NCBI GenBank assembly: GCA_034440615.1
Contig: JAOTOM010005101.1
Location: 536,501-600,500, forward strand
DNA from: Ashinkailepas kermadecensis
Lineage: Eukaryota > Arthropoda > Thecostraca > Neolepadidae
DNA length: 64,000 bases
Reading direction: 5' to 3'
Shown: one piece after another, positions 11,011 through 21,561 of the stretch
Layout: each line of letters opens with the position of its first letter
Numbering within the stretch: the stretch's first letter is position 1
Program-made: the position numbers and the translations under genes
Notes under the pieces: generated by a model
Database searches by the model: none
The model's input: the letters and a program-made list of their open reading frames with translations, nothing else
Told to the model about the DNA's origin: nothing

Positions 11011-12358
11011 TTTATTTCCAATAGTTTCGGAGTATGGGAGTGGCATAAAGTCTTAACCCTTCCCGGTCAGATCCTCACACCTTGTCTCGAGGGAGGGTCA
11101 TCATAAGCCCCCTCTAATCTGCTAACTAGGTGTTGCACGAAAATAATAGTGATGTCATCGAAAAGCGCTGGAGAAGGGTCCGAAATCACCACCAACATTT
11201 TTTCCCCTCAAAAGTGAGGTCACTAGGGTGGTCTATGGGATCACGACTGACGTCACGTTTTGGGCTCTTGGAAGTTCATTTTGAGATGCATTTTAAAAAC
11301 AAAAATTATTTCGAATCAGAATAGGAAGGCGAAATCGACCGTGGCCCCAAAATGTTCGCCAATCCAATATTTAATATCATAATGTTAGGAAATTTTCAAA
11401 TTTTCCAGTTCAATTTTCTTCAATTTTTCAATTGCGGTAAATCTGGAGATCAAGGTAAATTTTGAGCTTTGGGATTTTTTGTGTAATAGTATGCTTCCTG
11501 ACGTGATGAAGACGATGCAATCACTCATTTTCATCGCAAATGATTACTTTTAAGTCAACGGCGGTCGATAAAATTGATGACGTCATAGGCACAAGTCTGA
11601 GGCTTATAGCCCCGATGCTTCGAGAAGGAACTTTTGAATCTCGTGGCAGTGGAATTCGAGCAATAACAATTTGAGCAAATAACCCCGCTGGGAACGGCAC
11701 TGTGTTGTCGGAAAAATTATGAACTTGCGTGTTTGTCCTCAAAAGAAAGCTTAATAATTATCTAAGATACTGCAGCACAACCCACTCACCACGAGGCTAA
11801 GCTTACACTGATACGAATGGTGCGCATTGCTGCGTGTGGTTTGTCTACCGAGTCACCGATTACCTAAACTAACCTAACCAAACCTAACCCCATTTTTGCT
11901 TCATGGGGTAAAACGTGTGTACAACTTGTCTCCTGGATACCTCGAAGTATAATAATACACAAAATTGTGAGATCATGTTTCTGAACATGATTAAGATAAT
12001 GGGACCATTCATTCCCATTTAAAATGCAACTAAATTATTTTTATCTCTTTATTTGTGTGGAAGAACTTTGGTTTCTATTATCCAGAAGGAAGAACATTTA
12101 GCTCTGCTATATTCTTTCAAGAAAGCAAATGCCTAGGTTAGAATGCTAAGCCTGCAATGACACATCAGGTCTAAAGCATTAAACATTTTCCAAGCTATCT
12201 AGGTTACATTGGGCATTATTTGACATTTTACCATTATTCTTCCTTATGCTACCCCACTGAAATACCAATATTTTGGTATTATTTTGCATACCAACTGGAA
12301 AGTGCCTATGCATTTGTGCTGGTAATACGTGGCTAGGTAGGCTACATCCCACATCATC
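11011..12358. other. No gene recognised; TTAGG-type run near 11,870
   Basis: Contains AAACTAACCTAACCAAACCT at 11867-11886 and the following TTCATGGGGTAAAACGTGTG block, a third relative of the segments at 3380-3830 and 4039-4500. Otherwise AT-rich with no gene seen. Confidence 0.5.
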
Positions 12359-13378
12359 TTAACACTCGCACGTCCGGCGGTCCGCGCCAACTTCGCATGT
12401 CCGGGGGTGGCAGATGTCTGCCCCCCCTAACATCTCGAGAACTATGCTAGGTAGCGACAAACGGAAAACGGCTTTGGATAGCTGGTGATAAGCTCTATCG
12501 AAAGTATTTCTGTCATTTTCTCGCTCAGGTCAATATTTAGGTCACTGGGTCATCATATGTCAAATTCGACCATATCGGGTGGGACCCTCAGATATTGGCA
12601 CATATCTCAGGACCTGTAACAGATAGAAACAAACTGCAAATGCTATTCGACAGCCCTTGAAATGTGCTATCGACATACGCTGTGTAATTTAAGGTCAGGT
12701 CAACAGATGGGTCACCGAAACAATGACCTCAGGTCAAGGTCATGGGGTAGAGTAGGGAGGTCATGTAATATATCAATCGACACGTCTTGGCGATACAAGC
12801 ACAATGACGGTAATTTCAGCCTTCTAGCTCAATGCATTGCGATACAATGCGCAGAAATGTGCTAGTGATTTCAGGTGACCTCAGCTGACCTTGGTGGGGC
12901 CACTGAGCAAAAATGTCAGCGATAGCATTGCGAATAGCTTCCAACTACACGCCATAATGGTTGGAGGTCATTCCGAGAGCAAATATGTAGCCAGGAAACA
13001 TTTGTATATTTTTCCATAGGCCTATAATGGGTAAGCCATGGCCACGACCTGACCTCAGGTCAACGCTACGAAAAAACCGTGATATACATATTATAGACCC
13101 TGATAAGATCATGACGTGATATAAGTTTGAAATCAATCGCCCAATTATTGTGGGAGTGATGCCACCTAGAACTCGGAGGGACATTAGGTCACTTCGCCTG
13201 ACCTGGTGACCTGACTTGAGATGACCCAGGGTCAAAAATTTCTGAGGATATGCGGAAAAGACCAATGAGCAGCCATGCGAGGTTTGGCCTTGCTAACCCG
13301 ATTAGTATGGCGGCAAAGTAGGAAAAACCGCAGGGGGGGGGGGCAGATATCTGCCCCCCCCGGACGTGCGCGGGTTAA
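12359..13378. mobile_element. TTAA-flanked non-autonomous element (piggyBac-type), copy 1
   Basis: TTAA at 12359-12362 and 13375-13378 brackets a 1,012-bp body. The ends are inverted repeats: CACTCGCACGTCCGG on the left and, read inward on the other strand, CCCGCGCACGTCCGG on the right. Just inside each end is a hairpin of the form G-run, CAGAT(G/A)TCTG, C-run. No transposase frame is present. TTAA target duplication is the hallmark of piggyBac-type transposition, so a non-autonomous member is inferred. The body holds 16 exact AGGTCA/TGACCT hexamers. A second copy lies at 30984-32003. Confidence 0.82.
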
Positions 13379-13497
13379 TCATATCAAGGAACATGTTTTT
13401 ACAATATTTATGTCTTGAAATGCCATATCTTCAATAACATAGTTACAGGCCTACCAACATTTACATTCTGGACACTCCTACACATGGCCATATCATT

Positions 13498-13568
13498 GTA
13501 CCCAGGAATGTACCTACTTAGGTACCTATTTACCTAAGTACATACCTAGGTACCTACCTACACAGGAG
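13498..13568. repeat. Short imperfect palindromic GGTACCTA stretch
   Basis: Repeated CCTACTTAGGTACC, TACCTAAGTA and CCTAGGTACCTACC motifs, several self-complementary. Its role is unknown. Confidence 0.6.
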
Positions 13569-13790
13569 CATCAACATACCTTTCTGCATTATTTTTATCC
13601 AGTTTGACATCCGACCTCTAGGAGCAAACTGGCTCCCGGTAAATATTTTAAATGCTCATGATCTTCATGTTTGTTCTTGGTGTGCTTGTGGATGTTCTGC
13701 TCGGCTCCTGAACACGAACATCCTTTGTGGCCACAAAACGCTTCCCCTTATTATTATTTTTCCGGCTTGCAGCCTTCTCCTGTCATTCTC

Positions 13791-14709
13791 TTAACACGTG
13801 CACTGGAGGGGGGGCGAAATCCGCCCACCCCTCCGGTTTTCGTAAATAACTGCAGATTTTACCGGTCGATATACGCGTTTTTCGGCGCACCTGCTTTGAA
13901 ATGACCGGCGCGTCGTTTAAAGCAAGAAAAAAATGGAAATCGGAAATCAAGTTAGGAGCCGCTAAAGTAAAAAAATTTTCTAGCGCCAGACCACAAAAAT
14001 CGGCGCTAATGCGCTTCCCGTATATTCGCAAAAGGCAAGTGTTCTTGGCAACACTAGCGACTTGTTTGATGTATATTGATATGCTAGATAGTTCCAAGGT
14101 CATGTTAGGTCACCGAGGTCAAGTCAGGTCAAGTTCATGACAGGTTAATGGAACCAAACTTGGTCAACTGGAATGTTGTCAAAATGCACTACTGTTTGTC
14201 ATTTGTACTGTTTGTCATTGCGTTTCCATACTTTATTCATGTACTTCACTCCTTTCTTCACGAAGCCGATTGCTCCGAGCTGCCCGACGGAGCAGTCGGG
14301 CGGGCGGCCCGGTTTCGGTAACTGGAACAGGTAACTGACCTGATAAAGTGGTGCTATATGGGTGACCTGAGGTTAAATGTTGGGTCCAGCGTCTGCATTG
14401 CATCATTAGTAATGTCCAAAACATCATTGATGCCCATTTTTGAGTATTTAAATAAAATCACAGCGATCCATAACGATGACAAGCCAAGCCACGCAATACC
14501 AGAACATTTTGCAAATTTGACCTCATTTGACCTTGAAGATATTGACCTAAGGTCATGAAATTTGCACACAATAGAGATCACTACAGTATCCATCTACCCT
14601 GCAAATTTCGTTTCTCTAGCTTCACTAGGAGCCGAGATCTTAGGGGGGGCAGAATCCACCCCCCCTCCAGTGCGCGTAATTTTCAGAGACCCTCCAGGGC
14701 GCGTGTTAA
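13791..14709. mobile_element. Second TTAA-flanked element family, 911-bp body
   Basis: TTAA at 13791-13794 and 14706-14709. The left end reads CACGTGCACTGGAGGGG and the right end, read inward, CACGCGCCCTGGAGGGT. The right end seems partly doubled: a second, better match (GCGCACTGGAGGGGGGG read inward) lies about 25-40 bp inside. G-run/C-run hairpins sit inside both ends, as in the 12359-13378 element, but the bodies are not alignable. It carries about ten AGGTCA/TGACCT motifs, clustered at 14097-14131 and 14518-14556. No transposase frame. Confidence 0.65.
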
Positions 14710-14939
14710 CCTTTTGCTGGCTTTCATCTTTTACAAATAGTCCACGCCTGGATATCTAACTAGGCACCTACCTCGGAAGTGACAATATTAATTAAAGCAG
14801 CTCCGCAATCAATTCACAAAAACACGACATTAATTTACCACCGCGGTTGGCCACAATTACTCATAAACCAATTTTCGAACGAACGACTGAACAAGTCACC
14901 AAGAGTTGCCTGATTTCCAATTCCATATTTATAACTAGA

Positions 14940-15066
14940 TTTCTAGGCGACGACCACGACAACCATTTGGTCTACGTCTCGTCGGCGCTTTTGGCGACCA
15001 TGGTATGCCATTGGTTTAGCATTGTGGTTGTCGGAAAAGCGCCGTCCTGTGCCGACGGGAGGTTCT
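14940..15066. repeat. Small fold-back with CGGCGCTTTT / AAAAGCGCCG arms
   Basis: CGTCGGCGCTTTTGGCGACC near 14978-14999 is mirrored by GTCGGAAAAGCGCCG near 15031-15045. An ACGACCACGACAACC / GGTTGTC pairing lies further out. Probably a short fold-back repeat. Confidence 0.45.
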
Positions 15067-15289
15067 AGTATAAACATGGTAGGCAAGAGGGACGGAATAT
15101 TTGGTAGAATTCGCAGTACGGTCCTAGTATACTCTTCATCTGGAAAAAGATCAGTGCTGCTAAATACAAATTACTGACATATCGACGAATTGTGTCCTTT
15201 ATAGCTAAAATCTTGACGGACTTATCAAAGCAAAATGGTTTCGGTCGCCACTGAAGCCTGGTGAGCCAGCATCTGGTCGCCGACGCTAT

Positions 15290-16200
15290 CGCTAGGACGG
15301 AGCTTTTTTTAGCCCTGAGGGTATGAGCTGAAACTTTGCTTGGTTGCCCGACCCTAAGGTCATTTGCCCGGAAATATGTGTCCAGAGTGACAAGTGTATT
15401 TTGAATATCTGCAATGCACGAATGTAGAGTATATTTTGAGTCCGAGAGAAGAATTTAAGTGTCTTTGGCGTACTGCCTGACGAATGCGTCGGCGGCATGC
15501 GGAAATATATAGGTCATTGGCAAATATAGGGAACAAATGTAGAACAAGAGACTATCCTGGACAAAAATCCCTAGTCGTTCAGTTTCTCTGAACTGAAATT
15601 TGACGCAAGCTCGAAAAAAATTCAGGATAGCACTTTGAGCGTGATCGGAAAGATGGTGCTTGAGCCGAACTATGTCGATAATATGAAGGTGAATTTTCTG
15701 AAATGATGTTGAATGGCCGTCGACGTCAAAGGATTCCTCAAATTCACCACGCAAAGAAGCAAAAATGTGATCCTATCCCTGGCAGTGAGGAAGAGGTCAA
15801 TTATGCTAAGAAGTGTGGCATTGGTGGAATTCATGGGGCGGAAACCATACTGATCTGGGCCAGAAGGTGGTCAGTGGATTGGTAGTCATGAAGTTTGGTT
15901 TGTACCACTTTTTAATACGATTTTTGAAATGACCGGTCGGATAGAAATGAGACGATAATTTGACAGGTCACCTCAATCAGAACATTTGTGAATAGGATGT
16001 AAAATGGCATGTGTACATGCGAGCGAAAAGTCATCCCACGTCAGATATATAATCTCAATGTTCAACAGCACTGCTCCAATGGCTTGAAAAGACAGTTTAA
16101 GAAACCGAATGCGAATACCGTCCATTCCACAATCCGCTGAGTTGCACAAATAAAACAGTATTTGCTCGAAGTGTTCTAGAGTACGATTCACACAGTAAAG
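15290..16200 (-). pseudogene. Dead non-LTR retrotransposon reverse transcriptase (CR1/L2-like)
   Basis: Read on the - strand, the pieces follow the order of a non-LTR reverse transcriptase, which copies element RNA at a nicked chromosomal site. The pieces are ADCGMDGIRIRFLKL (family A.GxDGI...LK), then ILHPIHK (PIHK), NYRLISIRPVISKIV (NYRPISLLPxxSKI), YGFRPMNSTNATLLSIID (GFRxxxSTxxALL) and GIFVQDSLLFYICSLYLP (GVPQGSILGPLLF..YINDL). The last is RQYAKDT where active enzymes have Y/F-ADDT. The YADD change and several stops and frameshifts show it is dead. CR1/L2 affinity is a judgement from block spacing. Confidence 0.75.
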
Positions 16201-16635
16201 GCGTAGGCACCGACAGGAGGAAATCTAATTGGGGCGCCGCCCAGCCGCCGCGATCGGTAGTTTCAGCTGCTCACCTCGGCTCGATGTTAAGAAAGTAGTA
16301 ATTGATTACGTTAGTGCCCACCGCTGGGGTAGTTTGCGAACCCGATCACTTGTCGCTGATACCTTGACGCATGTTGCGCCAAACGAACTCTGCACATCGT
16401 GTTCTTGTCCTGTGTGTGATATCCGACTTCGTGTTGACACAAATTGTGGATGCACAGCTAGATTAGCTACACTCACAATGCGCGCGCCCTCTGGATAATT
16501 CAGTTGAGTCACATCAGGTATAGGTGGGGTTGCTGTGCTAATGATTTTGAAGTTCAGAAAAGGGACATGGTCAAGAATGGTCTCCCACAGATCCACACAA
16601 ACCTGCCACTTTTCAGTCGCAGCAGGCGTGTTCTT
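16201..16635. other. No gene recognised
   Basis: A 113-codon open frame on the - strand (16306-16647) lies upstream of the dead reverse transcriptase and could be its decayed N-terminal part, but no conserved block is visible. Confidence 0.35.
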
Positions 16636-18045
16636 TGATATACTCAACGGAGTTGAGGCCGACAGGTTTTCTCGATATTGTTTAAGAACATTACGCTCGT
16701 GGGCGTTGAATGGAAAGAATGCATCTGCAACCGTGAATACACCATTTTAGCGTCGCAGAGCCGATGTTGCTTGGCATTTTTGAAGGGTGGAACTTTACTT
16801 TTTGCCGTGCCACCGCTCGACGGCCCTACGGACCCTCTGGACAGCAACCGTCGGCGCTTGACGTGCATCGAGCCATGCCAGAACCTCAAAAATGCTGGAA
16901 AGCTTCATGTCAATAGGTTAAAAATTGCAGGGTTAGATATCTATAAAAGTATTCAGTATGGCATCAGAAGGCAGCTGATTTTATGCCGGTTTATTTGAGA
17001 CCATTGGAAATGAATTCGCTAATGCATAACATCTGATATGCAATTAAAAGGAATACAATGTGATAATTCGAGACAGAAATCCTGGACTTGAGTGCAAAAA
17101 TGACAGGGCTAAGTATCTATAAAAGTAGCCGAGTATGGCATCAGAAGGCAGCTGATTCTATGTCGGTTTATTTGAGACCATTGTAAATTAATTCGCTAAT
17201 GCAGAACATCTGATATACAATTTAAAGGAATACACTGTGATTATTCGAGACACAAATCCTGGAATTGAGTGAAAAAATCGCAGGGTTGGATATATATAAA
17301 GGTAGTCAAATATGGCATAAGAAGGCAGCTGATTTTATCTCGGTTTATTTGAGGTCATTGGAGGTTAATTCGCTAATATAGAACATCTGATATACAATTC
17401 AAAAGAACATAAAGTGATAATTCGAGACACAAATCCGGGAATTTAGTGCAAAAATCACAGGATTAGATATCTATGAAAGTAGTCGAGTATGGCATCAGAA
17501 GGCAGCTGACTTTATGCCGGTTTATTTGAGACCATTTGAAATTAATTCGGTAATGTAGAACATCTGATATATAATTTAAAGGAAAACAATGTGATAATTT
17601 GGCACACAAATTCTGAAATTGAGTGCAAAAGTGACGGAGTTAAACCTTCATGGAAGTTATTCAAAATGATATAAAAATGTAGCACGTTCGATTTTTGTTT
17701 GGTTTAGAACATTGGAAATTGTCAGCACATTACACAGAAAATGTATAACGCGCTTTTATCACAAGATGTTCAGTGGCCAATTGCTCCTATTTCACTTTAA
17801 GGGCAAAGTGACAGGGTGAAATGATTTGATTATAAAAAGAACTACACATCATGAGAGACCTTGTTTAAATGTTGTTCAAATTTGACTATTGGAAATTACT
17901 TGCACCTCATCTAGAAACCAGAATATAGCATTAATCAGAGCAAGCACACTCTGGTGGTATTTCTTCCCAAACCCACCACCAGAGCGGCGCCACCGGTATT
18001 ATGTCCGCTCATGGCGCCTAATGGTCGTTTTCGGCTTCTATGGGC
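16636..18045 (+). mobile_element. Tandem-core repeat element, copy 1 (+ orientation)
   Basis: Three parts. First, 16636-16915 is a conserved block also found inverted at 62280-62575 (shared GTTGAGGCCGACAGGTTTTC, TTTAAGAACATTACGC and GTCGGCGCTTGACGTGCATC). Second, 16920-17655 holds four units of 177-178 bp, each with GGCAGCTGATT.TAT..CGGT, followed by two more degenerate units. Third, 17660-18045 is a terminal block with a hairpin (CTCTGGTGG...CCACCAGAG) and GGCGCCACCGGTATTATG then TCCGCTCATGGCGCC. Copy 2 is inverted at 49540-51062. Conserved ends around a minisatellite core and a terminal hairpin resemble non-autonomous Helitron-type elements; that class is inferred. Confidence 0.7.
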
Positions 18046-18084
18046 TTGCATTGATATAAGGTTTCCCAATAAATAATGCTAGAT

Positions 18085-18155
18085 GGGGGTGAGTAGTCCA
18101 GGGTGAGAAATGCTCATCTCACAGCCGAAAGGTTATGGGTTCGAATCCCACCTGT
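18085..18155 (+). repeat. tRNA-like head of a SINE-type repeat
   Basis: GGTTCGAATCC at 18138-18148 is a perfect tRNA B-box (T-arm). TAGTCCAGGG at about 18092 is a rough A-box, 40-45 bp upstream. A clean acceptor stem is missing and no tRNA end is visible, so this is a tRNA-derived repeat rather than a working tRNA gene. Confidence 0.5.
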
Positions 18156-18197
18156 ATTTGTCCTTCGCGCCAGAGACGAAGCCAATCGGTGCGAGAG

Positions 18198-18430
18198 ATT
18201 GCCGACACTCGACCCTCTAGGACCGGAGGGATTGCCGACACTGGACCCTCTAGGACGGGAGGGATTGTCGACACTCGACCCTCTAGTACGGGAGGGATTG
18301 CCGACACTCGACCCTCTAGGACGGGAGGGATTGCAGACACTGGACCCTCTACGGCGGGAGAGATTGCCGACACTCGACCCTCTAGGACGGGATGGATTGC
18401 CGACACTGGACCCTCTAGGACGGAACGCAG
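18198..18430 (+). repeat. 33-bp minisatellite, seven copies
   Basis: Units start with ATTG(C/T)(C/A)GACACT at 18198, 18231, 18264 and on in exact 33-bp steps and contain CGACCCTCTAGGAC. The period is divisible by three, so four overlapping open frames run through it. These encode 11-residue repeats and are not genes. It directly follows the tRNA-like repeat head. Confidence 0.92.
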
Positions 18431-19540
18431 TCATGGCCCAAATATAGCGTAGGACGAAAGTCGGTCAACGCGCAACTAACCAATCAACCCACCAACCGAT
18501 CATTAGAGGCTATGTCACATCTTTTTCACTTGAAGTTGTCAACAGCTAAATAAATGGACACCATCGATGGCACGCACGTAAATCATTCAGCGGCTCTGGA
18601 ACGCTGTTGTGTGCATAGTTAGCTACATCCAGACATGGTTTCCTTTGAGGAATAATTATTGAAGTGCAAAGTGAAAAAGTTACGCGAGGCCTGGTATGTT
18701 ATTAAAGTGTTATTTCAAGACAATGGTCACGAAGGAAAAACTTGAAGCGAGGAGTAAAGGGTGGTGAGGTGGGTCTGAAACTCTTACATACACACATGCA
18801 GACAAGCCTTCATCGCTCCGGAGAAAACCTTCACTATGCAGGTAAGTCTCGCTCACAAGTGTTGACATCGCTCTGAGTGCACCTTTTTCAATTAGGCCTC
18901 CATTTTTATATATGATGTCCGAGGTCCTTTTCCCCGTTCGTTCCATTATGAAACAAAGTACGATGATATGTAAAAAGAGGACTACGGGAAGAGTGAATAT
19001 GAAACCAACTTAGTTAAATCGTAGCAAAAGAGATAACCTTCACTCTTCTTAGCATCGCTCTGGATTCCGGACATTCATGCTCAAGTCACGCCTCCATTTC
19101 TGTCTAATTTGGCACTTAGTTTTCGCTCACACCCGCCACGTATCGAACAGTGAACAAAACCAACGCCTTTTTATCACAAAGGCAACGTGTGAGTCGGCAA
19201 ACATCCGACTCACACGCACTCTGCATTACGTCCTTCAACGTGATGCGCATACATCATTTATCCACTGCCTTTTTAATCATTTTAGGCGGGATACATACTA
19301 GCGGTCATGGCCATACCACAGCACATGTTCTTACCTTCCCCAACATTATATTCCGAGACTCTTCGAAACTAAATTACTGTGCACGTTCCATGTTATGTCC
19401 TTGTAAGAGTTCACATGCCATCGGGAGGGTAGTATCTGATGGATTCGGATCGGCCCTAACATTCCCATCATCTGGTCCCAAAAAGGAGCCCGAGAAGATT
19501 CAGATTGAGATATTGACCTGCCGGCTAGAAACTGCACACA
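18431..19540. other. No gene recognised
   Basis: No conserved block seen. A 191-codon open frame (19150-19725) runs into the 33-bp array and has no recognisable domain. Confidence 0.45.
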
Positions 19541-19544
19541 CCAC

Positions 19545-19592
19545 CGTTTGGGACCGTTTGGGATTGGTCAGCTATGTTTGGGATTGGTCAGC
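19545..19592 (+). repeat. 21-bp direct duplication
   Basis: TTTGGGATTGGTCAGCTATG occurs twice in succession shortly before the large 33-bp array. Confidence 0.85.
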
Positions 19593-19698
19593 TATGCAGG
19601 CTTACTTGGGAAGGTTGTATTTGACAACGTCCGTGGCAGCTAGTCTTTGTTGTACTTACAAGGTGACGTCACACTTCATGCGAGATATCGTTACCGAA

Positions 19699-20695
19699 GC
19701 GGCTCTCACACGTGATCAGATCTGATCAGAAGCGGCTCTGACACGTGATCAGATCTGATCAGAAGCGGCTCTCACACGTGATCAGATCTGATCAGAAGCG
19801 GCTCTCACACGTGATCAGATCTGATCAGAAGCGACTCTGACACGTGATCAGATCTGATCAGAAGCGGCTCTGACACGTGATCAGATCTGATCAGAAGCGG
19901 CTCTGACACGTGATCAGATCTGATCAGAAGCGGCTCTGACACGTGATCAGATCTGATCAGAAGCGGCTCTCACACGTGATCAGATCTGATCAGAAGCGGC
20001 TCTCACACGTGATCAGATCTGATCAGAAGCGGCTCTCACACGTGATCAGATCTGATCAGAAGCGGCTCTGACACGTGATCAGATCTGATCAGAAGCGGCT
20101 CTCACACGTGATCAGATCTGATCAGAAGCGGCTCTGACACGTGATCAGATCTGATCAGAAGCGGCTCTGACACGTGATCAGATCTGATCAGAAGCGGCTC
20201 TGACACGTGATCAGATCTGATCAGAAGCGGCTCTGACACGTGATCAGATCTGATCAGAAGCGGCTCTCACACGTGATCAGATCTGATCAGAAGCGGCTCT
20301 GACACGTGATCAGATCTGATCAGAAGCGGCTCTCACACGTGATCAGATCTGATCAGAAGCGGCTCTGACACGTGATCAGATCTGATCAGAAGCGGCTCTC
20401 ACACGTGATCAGATCTGATCAGAAGCGGCTCTGACACGTGATCAGATCTGATCAGAAGCGGCTCTCACACGTGATCAGATCTGATCAGAAGCGGCTCTCA
20501 CACGTGATCAGATCTGATCAGAAGCGGCTCTCACACGTGATCAGATCTGATCAGAAGCGGCTCTCACACGTGATCAGATCTGATCAGAAGCGGCTCTCAC
20601 ACGTGATCAGATCTGATCAGAAGCGGCTCTGACACGTGATCAGATCTGATCAGAAGCGGCTCTGACACGTGATCAGATCTGATCAGAAGCGGCTG
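19699..20695. repeat. 33-bp satellite array, 30 units, each with CACGTG and a 16-bp palindrome
   Basis: Thirty units in exact 33-bp register start at 19699 and end at 20688, followed by a few bases of a 31st. Each unit is GCGGCTCT(C/G)AC, then ACGTG, then TGATCAGATCTGATCA overlapping it, then GAA. TGATCAGATCTGATCA is a perfect palindrome. The only frequent difference is one C/G choice at the ninth base, with 15 of each. A single G-to-A change occurs in unit 5. There are no indels. The 64-codon frame across part of it is a by-product. Confidence 0.97.
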
Positions 20696-21561
20696 ATCAG
20701 ATATTCGTTTGTTCAGATGACAAAGCACCATTGGCCAGAAACAATACCTTTCTAAGTACGTATGTCTGTGTGTGTGTGGGGGGGGGGGTGAGGTAGAGTT
20801 AACGGCAGATCGAGGCTCGCATACATTAGCTGCAGCGTATCGTGTTGGAGCTATATACTTGCTACCTGTTCCTCTTTTTCCATCTATTTCTGTCTATCTA
20901 CGAGAGCATGGAACTGTGCTGACATTGCTCTTCTCAATGGTCGGTCCACCCCGCTGGGGTGGCTTCGCCAGTACCATTGTTCAGAGTTGTTAGGGGGACC
21001 GTATGCAAGATGATTAGCTGAGTGGTCGGTATCACACGATCACAATTCAGCTAGATCAGCAGGACGCTAAGCGGAACAGCCAGTAGACCGCCCGTTTCAA
21101 CTCTTTACGCCTGCTCAATGTTATCGGCTATGCGACATTATATGTCAGGCGGACCGGATCAGGCGGGCGGTCAGGTGGATCAGTCAGGCGGACGTTCATG
21201 GAACATGTCCGCCAATATTTGCCGGAGCCGGTAGCGATGATTTATGGCTGGGAAGCCATACGGTTGATCCGAGAGTAATTTCACTTCTCCATGTTCTTTG
21301 CTCCATGCTATATAGACTACGACCATGAACACTATATTCGCCCAGACTGCGCTTAGCTACCGATTACCTTGGGCGGGCATTCATCTCACGAGGCGTCAAA
21401 CTGGTGCGTCTGGACAGCGAGCTTTTCCAATGTACGCTGATTAGTGTCTATCATTGTAAAAACAATGCAATCTGGGCCTTCTATTTTGTTCCATTACGAT
21501 TACATCACCATCGTGACATGCCCCAAAAACCTAATCTGACCTGGCCCAACGTGGCTGGCAG
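20696..21561. other. No complete gene recognised
   Basis: Contains a G-run after TGTGTGTGTG at 20767-20789. At 21013-21030 TTAGCTGAGTGGTC looks like a tRNA A-box, but no B-box follows. CAGGCGG is repeated around 21146-21192. Upstream exons of the oxidase remnant at 21562 would be expected here, but I cannot recognise any. Confidence 0.45.

Noticed and set aside
16678..16998. Frame shared in part with 62296-62544 as a possible conserved protein
   Set aside because: Both strands show equal residue sharing and the copies differ by frameshifts, which is what nucleotide similarity of a repeat gives.
18103..18452. Four overlapping frames of about 95-114 codons
   Set aside because: All come from the 33-bp minisatellite, whose period keeps frames open, plus the tRNA-like repeat head.
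19699..20695. Regular direct repeats that might suggest a CRISPR array
   Set aside because: There are no unique spacers; units abut without gaps, and the context is a eukaryotic satellite.
21005..21060. tRNA A-box-like TTAGCTGAGTGGTC
   Set aside because: No B-box or cloverleaf follows within the needed distance.
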